From: Rhabdophis nuchalis
Lineage: Eukaryota; Chordata; Lepidosauria; Squamata; Natricidae
Direction of reading: 5' to 3'
DNA: 64,000 bases
NCBI GenBank assembly: GCA_039707465.1
Contig: CM077643.1
Span: 42,868,105-42,932,104, forward strand
How positions within the stretch are numbered: position 1 is the first letter of the stretch; each line of letters opens with the position of its first letter. Shown piece by piece: positions 29,591 through 40,698 of this stretch. The translations under genes were made by a program, and so were the position numbers. Below the pieces are notes generated by a model. The model did not search any database. It was not told the DNA's origin and saw nothing but the letters and a program-made list of their open reading frames with translations.

Positions 29591-30583
29591 GCTTGGTCTC
29601 TTCAGGGTACAGCTGAAAGAATAATCATTGACTTGTCCTTGTGTGATAATGTAGCTCTGCTGACTTCTGGGCAAGATTCAGTCGTGTCAAAGTTGTATCT
29701 TTTTGACAATAATCTTAGCTGACACAGGGAGCCATGAGATACAGTGCTGCAAGATACAGCACAGGCCACAACAAAAAGAGCTAGGCATAAAGCGAATGGC
29801 ATTTATAGCCCTTCTTCCCCTCCCCCTTCTTAAAAAGAGTAGACATTTGGACCATCAAGAATGTTAGTCTAGCATTCCTACAGCAATCATGCAGAATTTA
29901 AAAGCACAGACGTGTTAAAATATTATTAATGCAGGAGACGGGCTGTATGGCTGAACTTGAGACTGGGCACATGAAAGAAGTTAAGAGTTGATAAACTGTA
30001 TGAAACACAAAACAACATAAAGAGTTTTGATGGAGCTTAATCTTATCAATTCATATCGGTATCAGAAAGCTCCTTGGCACTGGCAACTCACCCCTAACAT
30101 TTCCTCTATCCAGAAAATGGAAATGAAGTGAAATATTATTATTTGTGTCAACCATCAATGAAAAACCATTGAAACCTATGAAGCAGTACAAAAAAAACTA
30201 CAATGGCTTCACAGCAATCTGATTCAATTTGCTATATCAGCTTGGGTCTCTCATTTGATCCACAATCTGCTTTGACAGGTAATCCAACAGAAACTTTATC
30301 AAACTGAAACAACCCTTCAAAGCTTTGGACAATTTTTATCTAGGGTTGTCAGCATCCCAGCAGGGCTTATGTTCAGGCTACCATCTTAGAGTCAGATTAG
30401 TTGGGACAGGTGCCAGGTGATACTAGATTTCCTCAGACTTCGTAGCTATAGTAACATCCTTTAGTTATTTGTACAATTCATGATGCAAAAGATTGGCAGT
30501 TCGTTCTTAGACTATCCACTACAAATGGTTGTCTAGCATCCCTTTGACTGTAAAGTATAGCCCACCAGGTATCAGGGTAGTTG
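29591..30583. other. No recognised feature
   Basis: A minus-strand CTATAAATGCC near 29800 could be an LTR TATA box, but no LTR ends were found. Otherwise nothing recognised. Confidence 0.35.
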
Positions 30584-30591
30584 ATTCCATG

Positions 30592-30755
30592 CAGAGGTGA
30601 GTTGCTAATTTTTTTACTACTGATTCGGGCGCACTCACACTCCCGCTCCTGTGTATGCTCCCTTGCACGCACTCCCTTGAGGCTGGGTGGAGCCTTCTGC
30701 CACTGCTACTAACGGTTCGGCCAAGCTGGGCCGAACTGGCAGCAACCCACCTCTG
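30592..30755. mobile_element. Nonautonomous hAT MITE
   Basis: 164 bp, CAGAGGTGAGTTGCTAA ... GCAACCCACCTCTG. Flanks ATTCCATG and GTTCCATG match at 7 of 8. It shares a GGTTCGGCC motif with the element at 6659-7152. Confidence 0.85.
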
Positions 30756-30763
30756 GTTCCATG

Positions 30764-31540
30764 TCATATTCTTTTTATTTGGATTTTTCTCCTTTAACAT
30801 TTTAAATGGGATACTTGTCGGCTATACACTTGTGAATTCTGCAGGGAAAGAAAGCCTTCTGCTTCACCAACATTTACTTGGCCTTTCCTACCACCCAAAC
30901 TCAGGTCATCTGTCCCAGGAGGGGGAGAGAAAACCTTTCAATACTATTATAACTCATCGAGTGCTACATTAAAGGCTTAGGGAAGGGTGCACTAAAACAT
31001 ATAAATATATATAACTTGGTATTTTTATGGTTAATTAACTCTGCATAAAATGGTAATCATAATTAGGCTCATAATTCCACAGTTGTGTCATTATCATAAT
31101 AAGAGATCAAACATTTTTATTGTGTGAGCATGGCAGGGGGTGGGTGAAAGCAATCTGCAGAGTCGAAGAAAGAAAGGCAATACTCTTTTCAACCTTGCTG
31201 TTAATAGAACTGCTGCATCCACTTCATAATGGAACCACAGGGTCCAAGTACAACTTCCCTTCACCTATTGAATCAGGCAATTACTGGTGATACTTTCTGG
31301 CAATCATAGAAGATGCAAGCAGCATGACTTTCGGCAGCTTTTTTTAAAAATAAAATTAAGAAAAACAACAGTAAATGGGGGGAGGGAATACTCATCAGAA
31401 GGAATGACATCACTTTCTTCCATATCACTCCAACTGAAGGGACCAGCACAAGCTCCCTAACGCTGGTGGAAAGCCATGTCTTTAAAGGATCTCTTCAAGG
31501 TGGGAAAGGTGGGGACCATATGAATTTTGACCATATGAAT
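30764..31540. other. No recognised feature
   Basis: Nothing recognised. Confidence 0.4.
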
Positions 31541-32224
31541 TATGACATCCCGACTCGACTACTGCAATGCTCTCTACATGGGGCTTCCCTTGAGGTGCAC
31601 TCGAAAGCTACAGTTAGTGCAGAATGCAGCCACGCGGGTGATTACGGGAGCCTCTAGATGCTCCCATATAACACCGATCCTGGGCAAGCTGCACTGGCTT
31701 CCTGAGGTCTTTCGGGTGCTCTTCAAGGTTTTGACGACCATCTTCAAAGCGCTCCATGGCTCGGGACCTAGTTACATGTGAAACCGTCTCCTGCCCCATA
31801 CATCCCTTAGACCGATACGCTCCCACAGAGAGGGCTTTCTCAGGGTGCCGTCGGCCAGACAATGCCGACTGGCGACACCCAGGGGAAGGGCCTTCTCTGT
31901 GGCAGGCCCTGCCCTGTGGAACGACCTACCCCCTGAACTCCGTACCATCTCAGACCTCCACCTCTTCCACCAGTGTTTAAAAACACACCTGTTTCTTCAA
32001 GCCGGCCTAACATAGCCTCTGCTGTGACTAGTATTAGATAGTTTTTAAAATGGGGGATTTTAATTGGTTTTAGCGCAGGTTTTGTTATTTAATAGGTTTT
32101 TAAATTTTGTATTTTTGCATTATTTTGTATGTTATTTTTAAATTTCCTGTGTGCCGCCCTGGGTCCTTTTGGAGAAGGGTGGGATACAAATTGAATAAAA
32201 TAAATAAATAAATAAAATAAAATA
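31541..32224 (+). mobile_element. L2-type LINE, 5'-truncated
   Basis: From TGACATCCCGACTCGACTAC into the post-RT region, then the 3' UTR with GTGCCGCCCTGGGTCC, GGTGGGATACAAATT and an AAAT/AAAAT tail. It is closest to the 9.4-12.4 kb copy. Confidence 0.85.
31542..31984 (+). pseudogene. L2 ORF2 C-terminal fragment with internal stop
   Basis: TSRLDYCNALYMGLPLRCTR through KVLTTIFKALHGSGPSYM, then a TGA at 31779-31781. The frame is still recognisable downstream as far as the TDLRLF-equivalent region. No catalytic motifs. Confidence 0.75.
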
Positions 32225-32976
32225 AATTTTGGGTGGGGCGATATCCCAAACGGCAGGTTCTTTGACAAGAGAACACCTATTTGTTGGATCCTGCAAGATG
32301 ACATTGATGGGAACCAAAGCAAATCAAATCTGTTGGAACACACACAGGATGGGCAGTCACCAAGGAGATGTTTTCTCAAATAGATAGGCTGCATCCCATG
32401 CAAAGGTTTATAGGTAATGGTAAGTGCTTAAAATTACCCCCAAAAGCTTACTGGCAACCAGTGCAGCCCACATAGCTGGGATCTTACAAGGCACAAAAAG
32501 ACCTGTTCATCATTGTTCATCCCACTGCTGCAATCTGACCAGCTGAAACTTTCAACAACATTCCATGGATGACCATGAAGAGTTCCTGTCTGTCCTGTTG
32601 TACCGCTCTGGAAAAGGCGGTTCCATCTGTACCTAGAGAAGGAACAAAAGAGTCCAGGAAGACTCCAAGGCTATGGATCAGTTCTGAATGGAGCAGCGTA
32701 GGCTCTTTCAGGATCAAAGGTTTTATTGAAATGAGAGCACCAGGCTCCACAGGCACTTGGTCTCACTGGATTTCAGATTGAATCTGTTCTTCTCATTCCA
32801 GAACCCAACAGCCTCTAAGTATTGGCATGAGACCTAGACAGCATTGCCAGATGGGTCAGGAGTTGGAATAAGAATGAAACATTGTGCATTTCACTCCTAT
32901 TCTCCATATTTGATCCAAAAGTATACCATAATCAATGTTACTGAAATGTTTGGAGAGATCTAGGAGGGCTGGAACT
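32225..32976 (-). mobile_element. Old L2-group LINE fragment
   Basis: On the minus strand, HGMQPIYLRKHLL (near 32390) resembles the LHGxxPxYLRDxLL region of L2-type ORF2. The plus-strand segment CCATAATCAATGTTACTGAAATG ... GATCTAGGAGGGCT near 32925-32965 matches the complement of the LDLSAAFDTIDHG region. Highly diverged, no frame. Confidence 0.5.
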
Positions 32977-32977
32977 T

Positions 32978-33713
32978 AATACAATACAATAGCAGAGTTG
33001 GAAGGGACCTTGTAGGTCTTCTAGTCCAACCCCCTGCATGGGCAGGAACTTTATACCATTTCAGACAAATGGCTATCTAACATCTTCTTAAAGACTTCCA
33101 GGGTTGGGGCATTCACAACTTCTGGAGGCAAGCTGTTCCAGAGGTTAATTGTTCTAACTGTCAGGAAATTTCTCCTTAGTTCTAAGTTGCTTCTCTCCTC
33201 AATTAGTTTCCACCCATTGCTTCTTGTCCTGCCCCCAGGTGCCTTGGAGAATAGTTTGACTCCCTCTTCTTTGTGGCACCCTCTGAGATATCAGAACACT
33301 GCTATCATGTCTCCCCTGGTCCTTCTCTTCATCAAACTAGACATACCCAGTTCCTGCAACTGTTCTTCATATGTTTTAGCCTCCAGTCCCCTAATCATCT
33401 TGGTTGCTCTTCTCTGCACTCTTTCCAGAGTCTCCACATCTTTTCTACATCATGGCGACCAAAACTGTATGCAGTATTCCAAGTGTGGCCTTACCAAGGC
33501 ACTATACAGTGGCATTAACACTTCATGTGATCTAGATTCTATCCCTCTGTTTATGCAGCCTAGAACTATGTTGGCTTTTTTTGGCAGCTGCTGCACACTG
33601 CTGGCTCATATTTAAATGGTTGTCCACTAGGATTCCAAGATCCCTCTCACAGTTGCTACTATTGAGCAAGGTACCACCTATACTGTACCTGTGCATTTTG
33701 TTTTTCTTGCCTA
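32978..33713 (-). mobile_element. CR1 LINE 3' end, well preserved
   Basis: Plus strand runs from CAATAGCAGAGTTGGAAGGGACC to CTGTGCATTTTGTTTTTC, the complement of the last quarter of CR1 ORF2 and its short 3' UTR. Minus-strand peptides include [20 protein letters not shown]. It is the best CR1 3' reference in the window. An L2 3' tail abuts it at 33714. Confidence 0.88.
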
Positions 33714-34725
33714 AATAATAATAATAATAATAATAATTTTTATTTCTAACCCGCTCTCTCTCCCCGAAGGACTCGAGGCGGGGCACAGGGAATTAAAAAC
33801 AACTAAAGTCAACAAAGTACAAAATTAAAAATACAAATATAAATAAATGACTAAACTAAATAAAAATAGATTAAACAAATAACCCTGCGCTAAAATCCCT
33901 TATAATATCCCCTAACCTTAAAAGAAACTACCCTAGGCCGGCCAAGCGAAAAAGATGTGTTTTTAGTTTTAGGCGGAAGGAGCGGAGGTCCGTGGTTGTT
34001 CTAATGTCGGGGGGAAGGTCATTCCAGAGGGCAGGGCCCGCCACAGAGAGAGCCCTTCCCCTGGGCGTCGTCCGCTGACAAAGTCTAGTGGACGGCACCC
34101 GGAGAAGTCCCTCTCTGTGGGAGCGAATCGGCCGTGAGGATGTATGGGGCAGGATCCGATCCCGCAGATAACTAGGTCCCGAGCCATGGAGCGCTTTGAA
34201 GATGATAACTAACACCTTGAAGCGCACCCGAAAGACGACAGGTAGCCAGTGCAGCTCGCGCAAGAGCGGTGTAATGTGGGTAAACCTAGGGGTTCCCATT
34301 ATTGCTCGCGCGGCTGCGTTCTGGACCAACTGAAGTCTCCGGGTGCACCTCAAGGGGAGCCCCATGTAGAGAGAATTGCAATAGTCCAGTCGGGATGTCA
34401 CGAGAGCATGAGTGACTGTGCGAAGGGCGTCCCGATCCAATAGGGGGCGCAACTGGCGTACCAGGCGAACCTGGTAAAACGCCCTCCTGGCCACGGCTGT
34501 CACTTGATCTTCCATGAACAGCCGGGTATCCAGGAGGACACCCAAGTTGCGCGCCCCATCCACAGGGGCAAGATGTTCGCCCCCTATGGCCAGAGATGGA
34601 ATCAGCTGGTTGAATCGGGCAGCAGGAAACCACAGCCACTTGGTCTTGGTCGGGTTGAGCTTGAGTCCGTTACTTCCCATCCAGATCCGCACGGCTTCCA
34701 GGCACTGGCACATCACTGCTACGGC
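33714..34725 (-). mobile_element. L2-type LINE, 5'-truncated
   Basis: (AAT)n tail at 33714-33737, then CGCTCTCTCTCCCCGAAGG and CGAGGCGGGGCACAGG, and ORF2 up to the CLEAVRIWMG region, where homology ends at about 34725. Confidence 0.88.
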
Positions 34726-34767
34726 ATGTAGAACTTCCATCCCAACTCTGCCATTGGGCATAATCAC
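33928..34767 (-). pseudogene. L2 ORF2 C-terminal half
   Basis: 279 codons, open. The first 15 or so residues come from flanking DNA. Then follow CLEAVRIWMGSNGLKLNPTK, LGVLLDTRLFMED, QLVQNAAARAIMG, ELHWLPVVFRVRFK and ALWNDLPPDI. It starts just downstream of the YADD box, so RT catalysis is absent. Confidence 0.82.
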
Positions 34768-34881
34768 TACATGGATTCAACTGCACATCACCTCTCAAGC
34801 ATTTTTTCAGGCCAAAAGTGATGAAAATTTAACAAACAGATGGCTGAGTTGTCAGAATATGAATATTCATAGACTGGAATG

Positions 34882-34952
34882 GGCAACAGATTAGCCAATG
34901 GGGACTGTTTGGATAAGACATGGCAACAGATCAGACAATGGGGACTGTTTGG
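34882..34952 (+). repeat. Tandem duplication in the LTR U3 region
   Basis: GGCAACAGATTAGCCAATGG followed by GGACTGTTTGG occurs twice with a 40-base period (second copy from 34922) and two substitutions. Duplications of this sort in U3 often include enhancer sites. Confidence 0.85.
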
Positions 34953-35198
34953 AAACTGAAACAGTATTTGTTGTGTGAGCAACAAGGAGACAGCAAGGGG
35001 CCTGGATGTGGCTTAGTTCAACTGTTCTGTGCTAAAGCTCTTGAGTCTGTGCTGAGCTCCAAACTAGTCTGCTACTCTGAACTGAAACTGAAACTGTTCT
35101 GTTCTCTCCTCTGCCTGTGTTTGCTTGTATTTACTACCACATTGGAAAACCTGCTTTTGGTATTGTATATATGCCTTATGTGTTATTATGTATATAAC

Positions 35199-35224
35199 AG
35201 ACAGACAGCCAGACAGACAGATAG
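35199..35224 (+). repeat. (ACAG)n short microsatellite
   Basis: GACAGACAG units at the 3' side of the minus-strand SINE, probably its tail. Confidence 0.8.
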
Positions 35225-35350
35225 ACTAACAGAGTTGGAACGGACCTTGCAGGTCATCTAGTCCAACCCCCTGCTCAAGCAGGAGACCCTACATCTGCCT
35301 CTACCTAGGATTGAACTCACAATCTCCTAATTAGGAGGCAAGAGCCTCCC
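35225..35350 (-). mobile_element. tRNA-derived SINE with a CR1-type 3' tail
   Basis: On the minus strand: GGAGGCTCTTGCCTCC, then GAGTTCAATCCTAGG (box B-like), then the CR1 3' end GTTGGACTAGATGACCTGC, AAGGTCCGTTCCAACTCTGTTAG. Box A is lost by 5' truncation. The shared 3' end suggests that CR1 RT mobilised it. It lies inside the solo LTR. Confidence 0.7.
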
Positions 35351-35435
35351 AATAAAGAAGTTAATGAATCCTGCTGAATCAGTTACCTGTGTGTGCTTTC
35401 TGGATGTGATTGCTGCAACAAACTCTGACATGAGT

Positions 35436-36722
35436 TAATAGTCCTAAGGATTCTGCCCACTTTCTCTAAAGTTACAGGATCAAAGTCCTCCCAGATAACC
35501 AGGCAGTATTAGCTTCCATCATTTTAGGTTACAATGCCAAAAAATACTCTTCACCGCAGCCCAGTTAATGGTCCTAGAGTTCATCCCAAGGAGTGGATTA
35601 TCCCAAAAAAGAATGTTGGTTGGCTATCACAGAACAAAGTACGACAGGAAATAACTGTTTAATTCTAATTAACTTCTAATTTTCTAGTCTATTCTTAGCA
35701 TGCTGGAGAAATTCCAGTTTTCTTGCTGGCATTTTGAGTTCACCTTTTTGTTGGAAGGTGACTTCCAACAAAGTTCGATTACAGAGATTTTAGTTGTTTA
35801 AAGTCTCTCTGGCTGTTCACATGTCCCAACCTGGAAAGATCTGATGAAAGCCATTGCTTTGTGATGTCTTCCCTCGGGATTGTATATGGATGCTTGAGCT
35901 GATAAAGAGGTTATAGACTACTGGAGAGATGGTTCAGAAATGGAAGAGAGGACATAGTCTCCTTGGTCATAAATATCCACCCATGAAAGTTCATCTTTGT
36001 CAAAAGTAAGTTCTTTCTTTAATTTGAATGAAGAATGATAGAGGAAAAATGCAGAGTAGTTTCTTTTCTACATAACTTTAGCCTGAAAGCTGATCCAGAA
36101 GCTTTGCTGAAAAAATTGGACTGCAAGCATCACTGAGAAAAATGGCAAGGTCATCCATTTGAAGGAGGACTTCAAACTTTGGTGACCTCGTTGCCACATG
36201 AGGGGGAAATAAAGGTACTGGAGTGAAATGCAATTACTGATACTCAAAATGAATTGACTTTAATGTAAAGCTAAAAGTTTGGCCAGAGGCTTGTTCATTA
36301 TGGAAATAATGAAGCAGGAAAATGTTATTGTTGTTTGTTGTTCTTTGTTTGGGGGCATATTTTGATCCCCAAAGCATATAAGAATTAATTCTAACACTAC
36401 TCCAGTTTCTCCAGCCTGAAAAATAATTAAAATATGGTAAGCTACAATGTTCAGACTTCTCAATCAGTACTATTGTATTAATGTAATACTCTAGCCAGCC
36501 TCAACTTTATATTCAGTGCTTTGCACAATGGAGATGGAAGCCAATAGGGGGATCCAGGCTTTCTTTAAAATAAGAGAAAACTATTTTGTGATAGATAGCT
36601 ATTCTTAATAGCAAGAATCAAAAGCTGCAATATGTCCAGTTAAGGAAAGTAAGCTAGCTGTCCTGGCTGATAACCCAAAGTAAAAACAAGATCAGATCTA
36701 GTTAGCATTTAATGGACAATAC
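35436..36722. other. No recognised feature
   Basis: About 1.3 kb without a recognised repeat or coding region. Confidence 0.4.
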
Positions 36723-36724
36723 TA

Positions 36725-37727
36725 CAGTAGTGGGCAAAATTGTAGAAACCTTTTGGGGAAATTTTATTTTTGAGGTTTGATGGCTAATAACACCACTTTT
36801 CTTTTGGAGTAGTACCATAAAATTATATATCAATGGAAAGATAATTTAATCAAGAACGTGATGTGACAAAGTTTGTTCAATTATCTGTATTCTGTGAAAA
36901 GTTAAAGCCAAATAACCAGAAAAAAGAAGCACAACTTGCTTAGGTTGATATCAGGTAGCTTTCCATCATCTGATTGTGGCCAATGAGCATGAGTATTTAG
37001 AGAGCCAATCAGGTGTCATCTTGTTTGGCACTGAGCCAATCATATCATAGTAGGATTCAGTTATTGAAATCATGTATTGAAGCTGAGAGGAGGATATTTG
37101 TCAGAGTGTTATGTGATTGATACCAAGTTGGTTGAGTTTTTTGTGTTCTTTCATTTAGTGAGCTTGTAAAACGTAATAAAATTAAAGTAATGGTGCAAAG
37201 AGTTGATGGTCACCCAGAAAGCAATGTAAAATAGTATTATGAGGTGAACAAAGCTATAGTTATAAAGAAATTAGAGGAAAAATTGGTGGAAACTTAACCA
37301 AAGGTGGCATTTCTGAAGAGATATAAGGAGGCTCAGTCACTACAAAACCACACTGGTAAAGGCAGGAAAAGGTGCACAACAGCAAGTGATGATAGAAGAA
37401 TTAAGAGACTGTGCCTATGTGACGGAAGAAAATTGTCTGGGAATATACAAGATGAAATGGCGCAATGCAATGCGAAGTTGAGTACAAGGATTGTTTGGCT
37501 CAGACTGCAGGAATTTGTCCAAAAATCTAGAATTCCACAAAAGAAGCCACTTTTATCTCTCAAACAAAGGTTGAAAAGTTAAAGTGGGCTAAAAGTCACA
37601 TTACCTGGACAGAGGATATATAATTTTATGGTACTACTCAAAAAAAAAAAGTGATGTTATTAGCCATCAAACCTCAAAAATACGGTATACTTTTCCCAAA
37701 AGGCTTCCACAATTTTGGCTACTACTG
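36725..37727 (+). mobile_element. Tc1-type transposon with long TIRs, internally deleted
   Basis: Begins CAGTAGTGGGCAAAATTGTAG after a TA and ends CCACAATTTTGGCTACTACTG before a TA. The inverted match continues inward for about 105 bases (shared GAGGTTTGATGGCTAATAAC and GTACCATAAAATTATATATC). The interior keeps only the N-terminal part of the transposase and runs straight into the right TIR, so the catalytic domain is deleted. Confidence 0.9.
37304..37582 (+). pseudogene. Tc1 transposase, N-terminal DNA-binding part
   Basis: 92 codons. KRYKEAQSLQNHTGKGRKR and TASDDRRIKRLCL correspond to the linker (with a basic, AT-hook-like GRKR) and second helix-turn-helix of Tc1 transposases. RIVWLRLQEFVQKSRIPQKKP follows, then PLLSLKQR. 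Recognisable but broken sequence extends to a HITWTE-like string at about 37600. Upstream pieces from the ATG near 37190 carry stops. No DDE residues remain. The peptide could still bind the TIRs if expressed, which is speculative. Confidence 0.8.
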
Positions 37728-37729
37728 TA

Positions 37730-38883
37730 GGTTATCCCAAAGCTATAGACTAGACTGGGATTTTTTTTTAAAAAATCATGGAAGACAGCGACAGCAAATG
37801 ATTTCCATAAGTTTGCTAAGAAAACCAAATAAAATATTCATACTGTAAGATCACCAAGAGACAAGTTCAACCTAAGGAGCATTATCTTGAAGGACTGCAG
37901 GGGAAGATTATGGAAAGTAGGTGTCAGCCTTGTGATGTAATCCAGACAAGAAGCACACCCTGATGTACTAGCTCTAACTTGATTGTAAGGTTACTTTAGT
38001 AGAATCTTGCAAGTCTGAAAGAACAATTCTCTCTCTCTCTCTCGTTTCACCTTTAAAGTCCAAGAAACTAGGGAGGGTTCCTTTCGGGGATATTTTTCAT
38101 GCCCACATTTCTTCTGCATACTCAGTTGCCATTTGTCTAATTGCTGTCTAGTCTGCTCATCTTCCACCTGTCTCCCAAGGTCAGTCTCACATACTGTACC
38201 ATTACAGAAGGTGGAGTTGTGTTCTGCATGTCAGCAAAACTACAGTTTTGTGTACACACCTGGTGTTTTTTTTTAAGGGGAAATAGGTGGTTTCTTACGG
38301 ATACACATAGTTATCACACTATTCCCTTGTAGGATAAGGAAAGTTAGGCAAAGCAAAAGAATAAGAAGTAGTAAGCAAAAGAGAGTAAGGCAGGAAGTAT
38401 GAAAAAGGAGAGGAAAACTAACTAAAACTATTTCCACAATTTACTAAAATGCTTCCACTTGCAAAGCATTCATCATACTGCTGACTGATGGTCTCTTTCT
38501 GAATATAGTTGGGCTGTTCCCACTGAGAGAGAGAAATATGTGTGTGAAGATTATTACTCAATTAATTTCTGTTCAATGGACTCAGCATGTTTGGCCAAGT
38601 AGGAGATTCACTGAGTCACCTTGGGGGAAATATTTATCTCACAAGCTCATAGAGTTTAGGGTATGAGGATTTACATTTATTTGAATAAATACAGATATTG
38701 TATACACTGGAATAAAATAGATAGGTTATCTGAAGCACAGCTGGGCTCAAAATAAATAACTAAATTAGCACTGAGTAGTTGATTAGCCTGGCTGTTCAAC
38801 ACATTGTAAAGCACCAAGAGTTGAATTCACCTCCCGGGGAAAAATAATAATGCAAATTTTATTTTGGCTATACATTTATATCC
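37730..38883. other. No recognised feature apart from a short (CT)n run
   Basis: A (CT)n tract lies at about 38029-38043. Nothing else recognised. Confidence 0.4.
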
Positions 38884-38891
38884 ATCTAGAT

Positions 38892-39026
38892 CAGTGTTTC
38901 TCAACCTTGGGGACTTTAAGTCCTGTGGACTTCAACTCTCAGAATCCCCCAGCTAGCACAGCTGGCTGGGGAATTCTGGGAGTTGAAGTCCACAGGACTT
39001 AAAGACGCCAAGGTTGAGAAACACTG
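38892..39026. mobile_element. Foldback hAT MITE (family 1), copy C
   Basis: CAGTGTTTCTCAACCTTGG ... CCAAGGTTGAGAAACACTG palindrome with the family core. Flanks ATCTAGAT and ATTTAGAT match at 7 of 8. Confidence 0.92.
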
Positions 39027-39034
39027 ATTTAGAT

Positions 39035-39330
39035 GCCAATCCAGAGTTTTACATCTTCACCCTACTGTAAGTTTTCTAAGGAATTCAGGACCTTCAACTT
39101 TCAGAGAAATATTCATTTCATCTTACCAAGAAAACAAGAAGCCAAAATTTTCAGATGATGAAGTCCTGGTTTCTGTAAAACAGTTAAAACCATACACATA
39201 AAGCATGTTCTTTTTTAAGTTCCTTTTTTAATATACTTTCACAGTTACATTAATGAATGATCAGGGTTTTCAAAATCATAGACTAGGTGACTATGTCTCA
39301 AGAATACTATTCTAGATGTCCCCAATCTTC
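39035..39330. other. No recognised feature
   Basis: Nothing recognised. Confidence 0.35.
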
Positions 39331-39338
39331 AGTTTTGG

Positions 39339-39576
39339 CAGGGGTGAAATTCAGCAGGTTCTAACAGGAGAACCAGTATCAGACATTTTGAGTAGTTCGG
39401 TGAACCAGCAAATACTACCTCTAGCTGGCCCTAGAGTGGGGTAGGAATGAGGATTTTGCAGTATCCTTCCCCCAGGAGTGGGGAGGGAATGGAGATTTTG
39501 CAGTACCCTTCCCCTGCCATGCCCACTAAGCCACTCCCACAGAACTGATAATAAAAAAAAATTGAATTTTACCACT
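39339..39576 (-). mobile_element. Nonautonomous hAT element (family 3)
   Basis: Reverse orientation to the 3.1 kb copy: CAGGGGTGAAATTCAGCAGG ... GAATTTTACCACTG. Flanks AGTTTTGG and AATCTTGG match at 6 of 8, so an older insertion. Contains the duplicated GGATTTTGCAGTA(T/C)CCTTCCCC motif. Confidence 0.8.
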
Positions 39577-39670
39577 GAATCTTGGTGACATCAAGCAGCT
39601 ACCATGAAAGACACATCTTTTCATAGAGAAATGGACCTTCCGTGCTGAGAAAAATAATAATAACAGATAA

Positions 39671-39712
39671 ACAGAATAACAGAGTTGGAAGGGACCTTGG
39701 AGATCTTCTATC
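39671..39712 (-). mobile_element. CR1 3'-end scrap
   Basis: AGAATAACAGAGTTGGAAGG followed by GACCTTGGAGATCTTCTA is the complement of the last 40 or so bases of CR1. Confidence 0.7.
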
Positions 39713-39719
39713 CTTTATA

Positions 39720-40690
39720 TAGAAGATTTGCAGGTTTACAAGAAGAGATGGGGAGCTGGGAAAAACAAGGAGAATATACAGGTCTTTTGTTAAAGATCTA
39801 TTGTAGTGCTCATATATTTTTTGTCAAGTATGCCAAAGACTCAAGTTATTCCTCAGTGTGTAACTATCAACTACCAACTCAGCCAAACAGCCAAGCAGTA
39901 AACAACAGTCTATTCAAGGAACTATGAAGAAGAAAACAACACTCCCACCAATACTGACAAGACGAACTACTGTATACAAAGAGAGCAACCCCACCCCCTT
40001 CTATCTTCGGTCATCTAGTTGGGAAATGAAACATCTGCAAGCAAACAACGAAGCCCAGAAAGCACCAAGGACCCTATTTGCGTAGCTATGCCTGAAGGTC
40101 AAAGTCAGAAGGAGAAAGAGAATTGTTGTAACAGTAGCTGTGCTGCAGACAATACCTCTGAAAAATAATTAAAGTTTTACTTACGATCTAGTCCAGAAAT
40201 GGAAAAACTTCAGATCCCAAGCTCCTTACGCTGCCTCACTAGATACTCTCTTGTAATGTCAGAATATAATTTTAAAAAGTGGTGGTAAATAAATAGAAAA
40301 GCAATGGTAACCCTAAGAAGTTATATCATTAAATGATGCCCCAACCCAGTACAATTTGGTTATTTAAAGGTCTAGTATGATTCCAGCAAAAACAATTTGT
40401 TATCAGACCCTCTGGTAAACTTTTGTGTTTTATGCTTATTTTTCTACGTTACAGATTTTTAAATAAAGCAGATTCTCATTTGTAAAACATATTTGTAACC
40501 TGTTATCTGTTTACATTCAAATGTGCTTTAAAGGGTTGCCATTTATTTAATTTAAGCAGTTTTTAAAAGTAAACATGTTGATTTGAATCCAGAAGGAAGT
40601 ATTGCAAATGTTTAGAGCACCATTCTTAAAGAATGGGGCAGCATTTGTAAAATTGATCATATCCTCATAGTTTTAGCAGAACTGCACTCC
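39720..40690. other. Mostly unrecognised; possible R1-related part
   Basis: 39840-40080 (AAGAAAACAACACTCCCACC; AGAAAGCACCAAGGACC) may be an upstream part of the R1 repeat, from memory of similar snake repeats only. The rest is unrecognised. Confidence 0.3.
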
Positions 40691-40698
40691 ATTTATAC

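Larger units (their letters stand above)
34850..35430 (+). mobile_element. Solo LTR with 5-bp target duplication, holding a SINE
   Basis: TGTCAGAATATG ... AAACTCTGACA, with inverted TGTCAGA/TCTGACA ends. The duplication is TGAGT at 34845-34849 and 35431-35435. Contains a 31-bp direct repeat in the U3-like part, GTATATATGCC near 35163 and AATAAA at 35351-35356. About 430 bp once the SINE is removed. No internal retroviral sequence. Confidence 0.85.
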
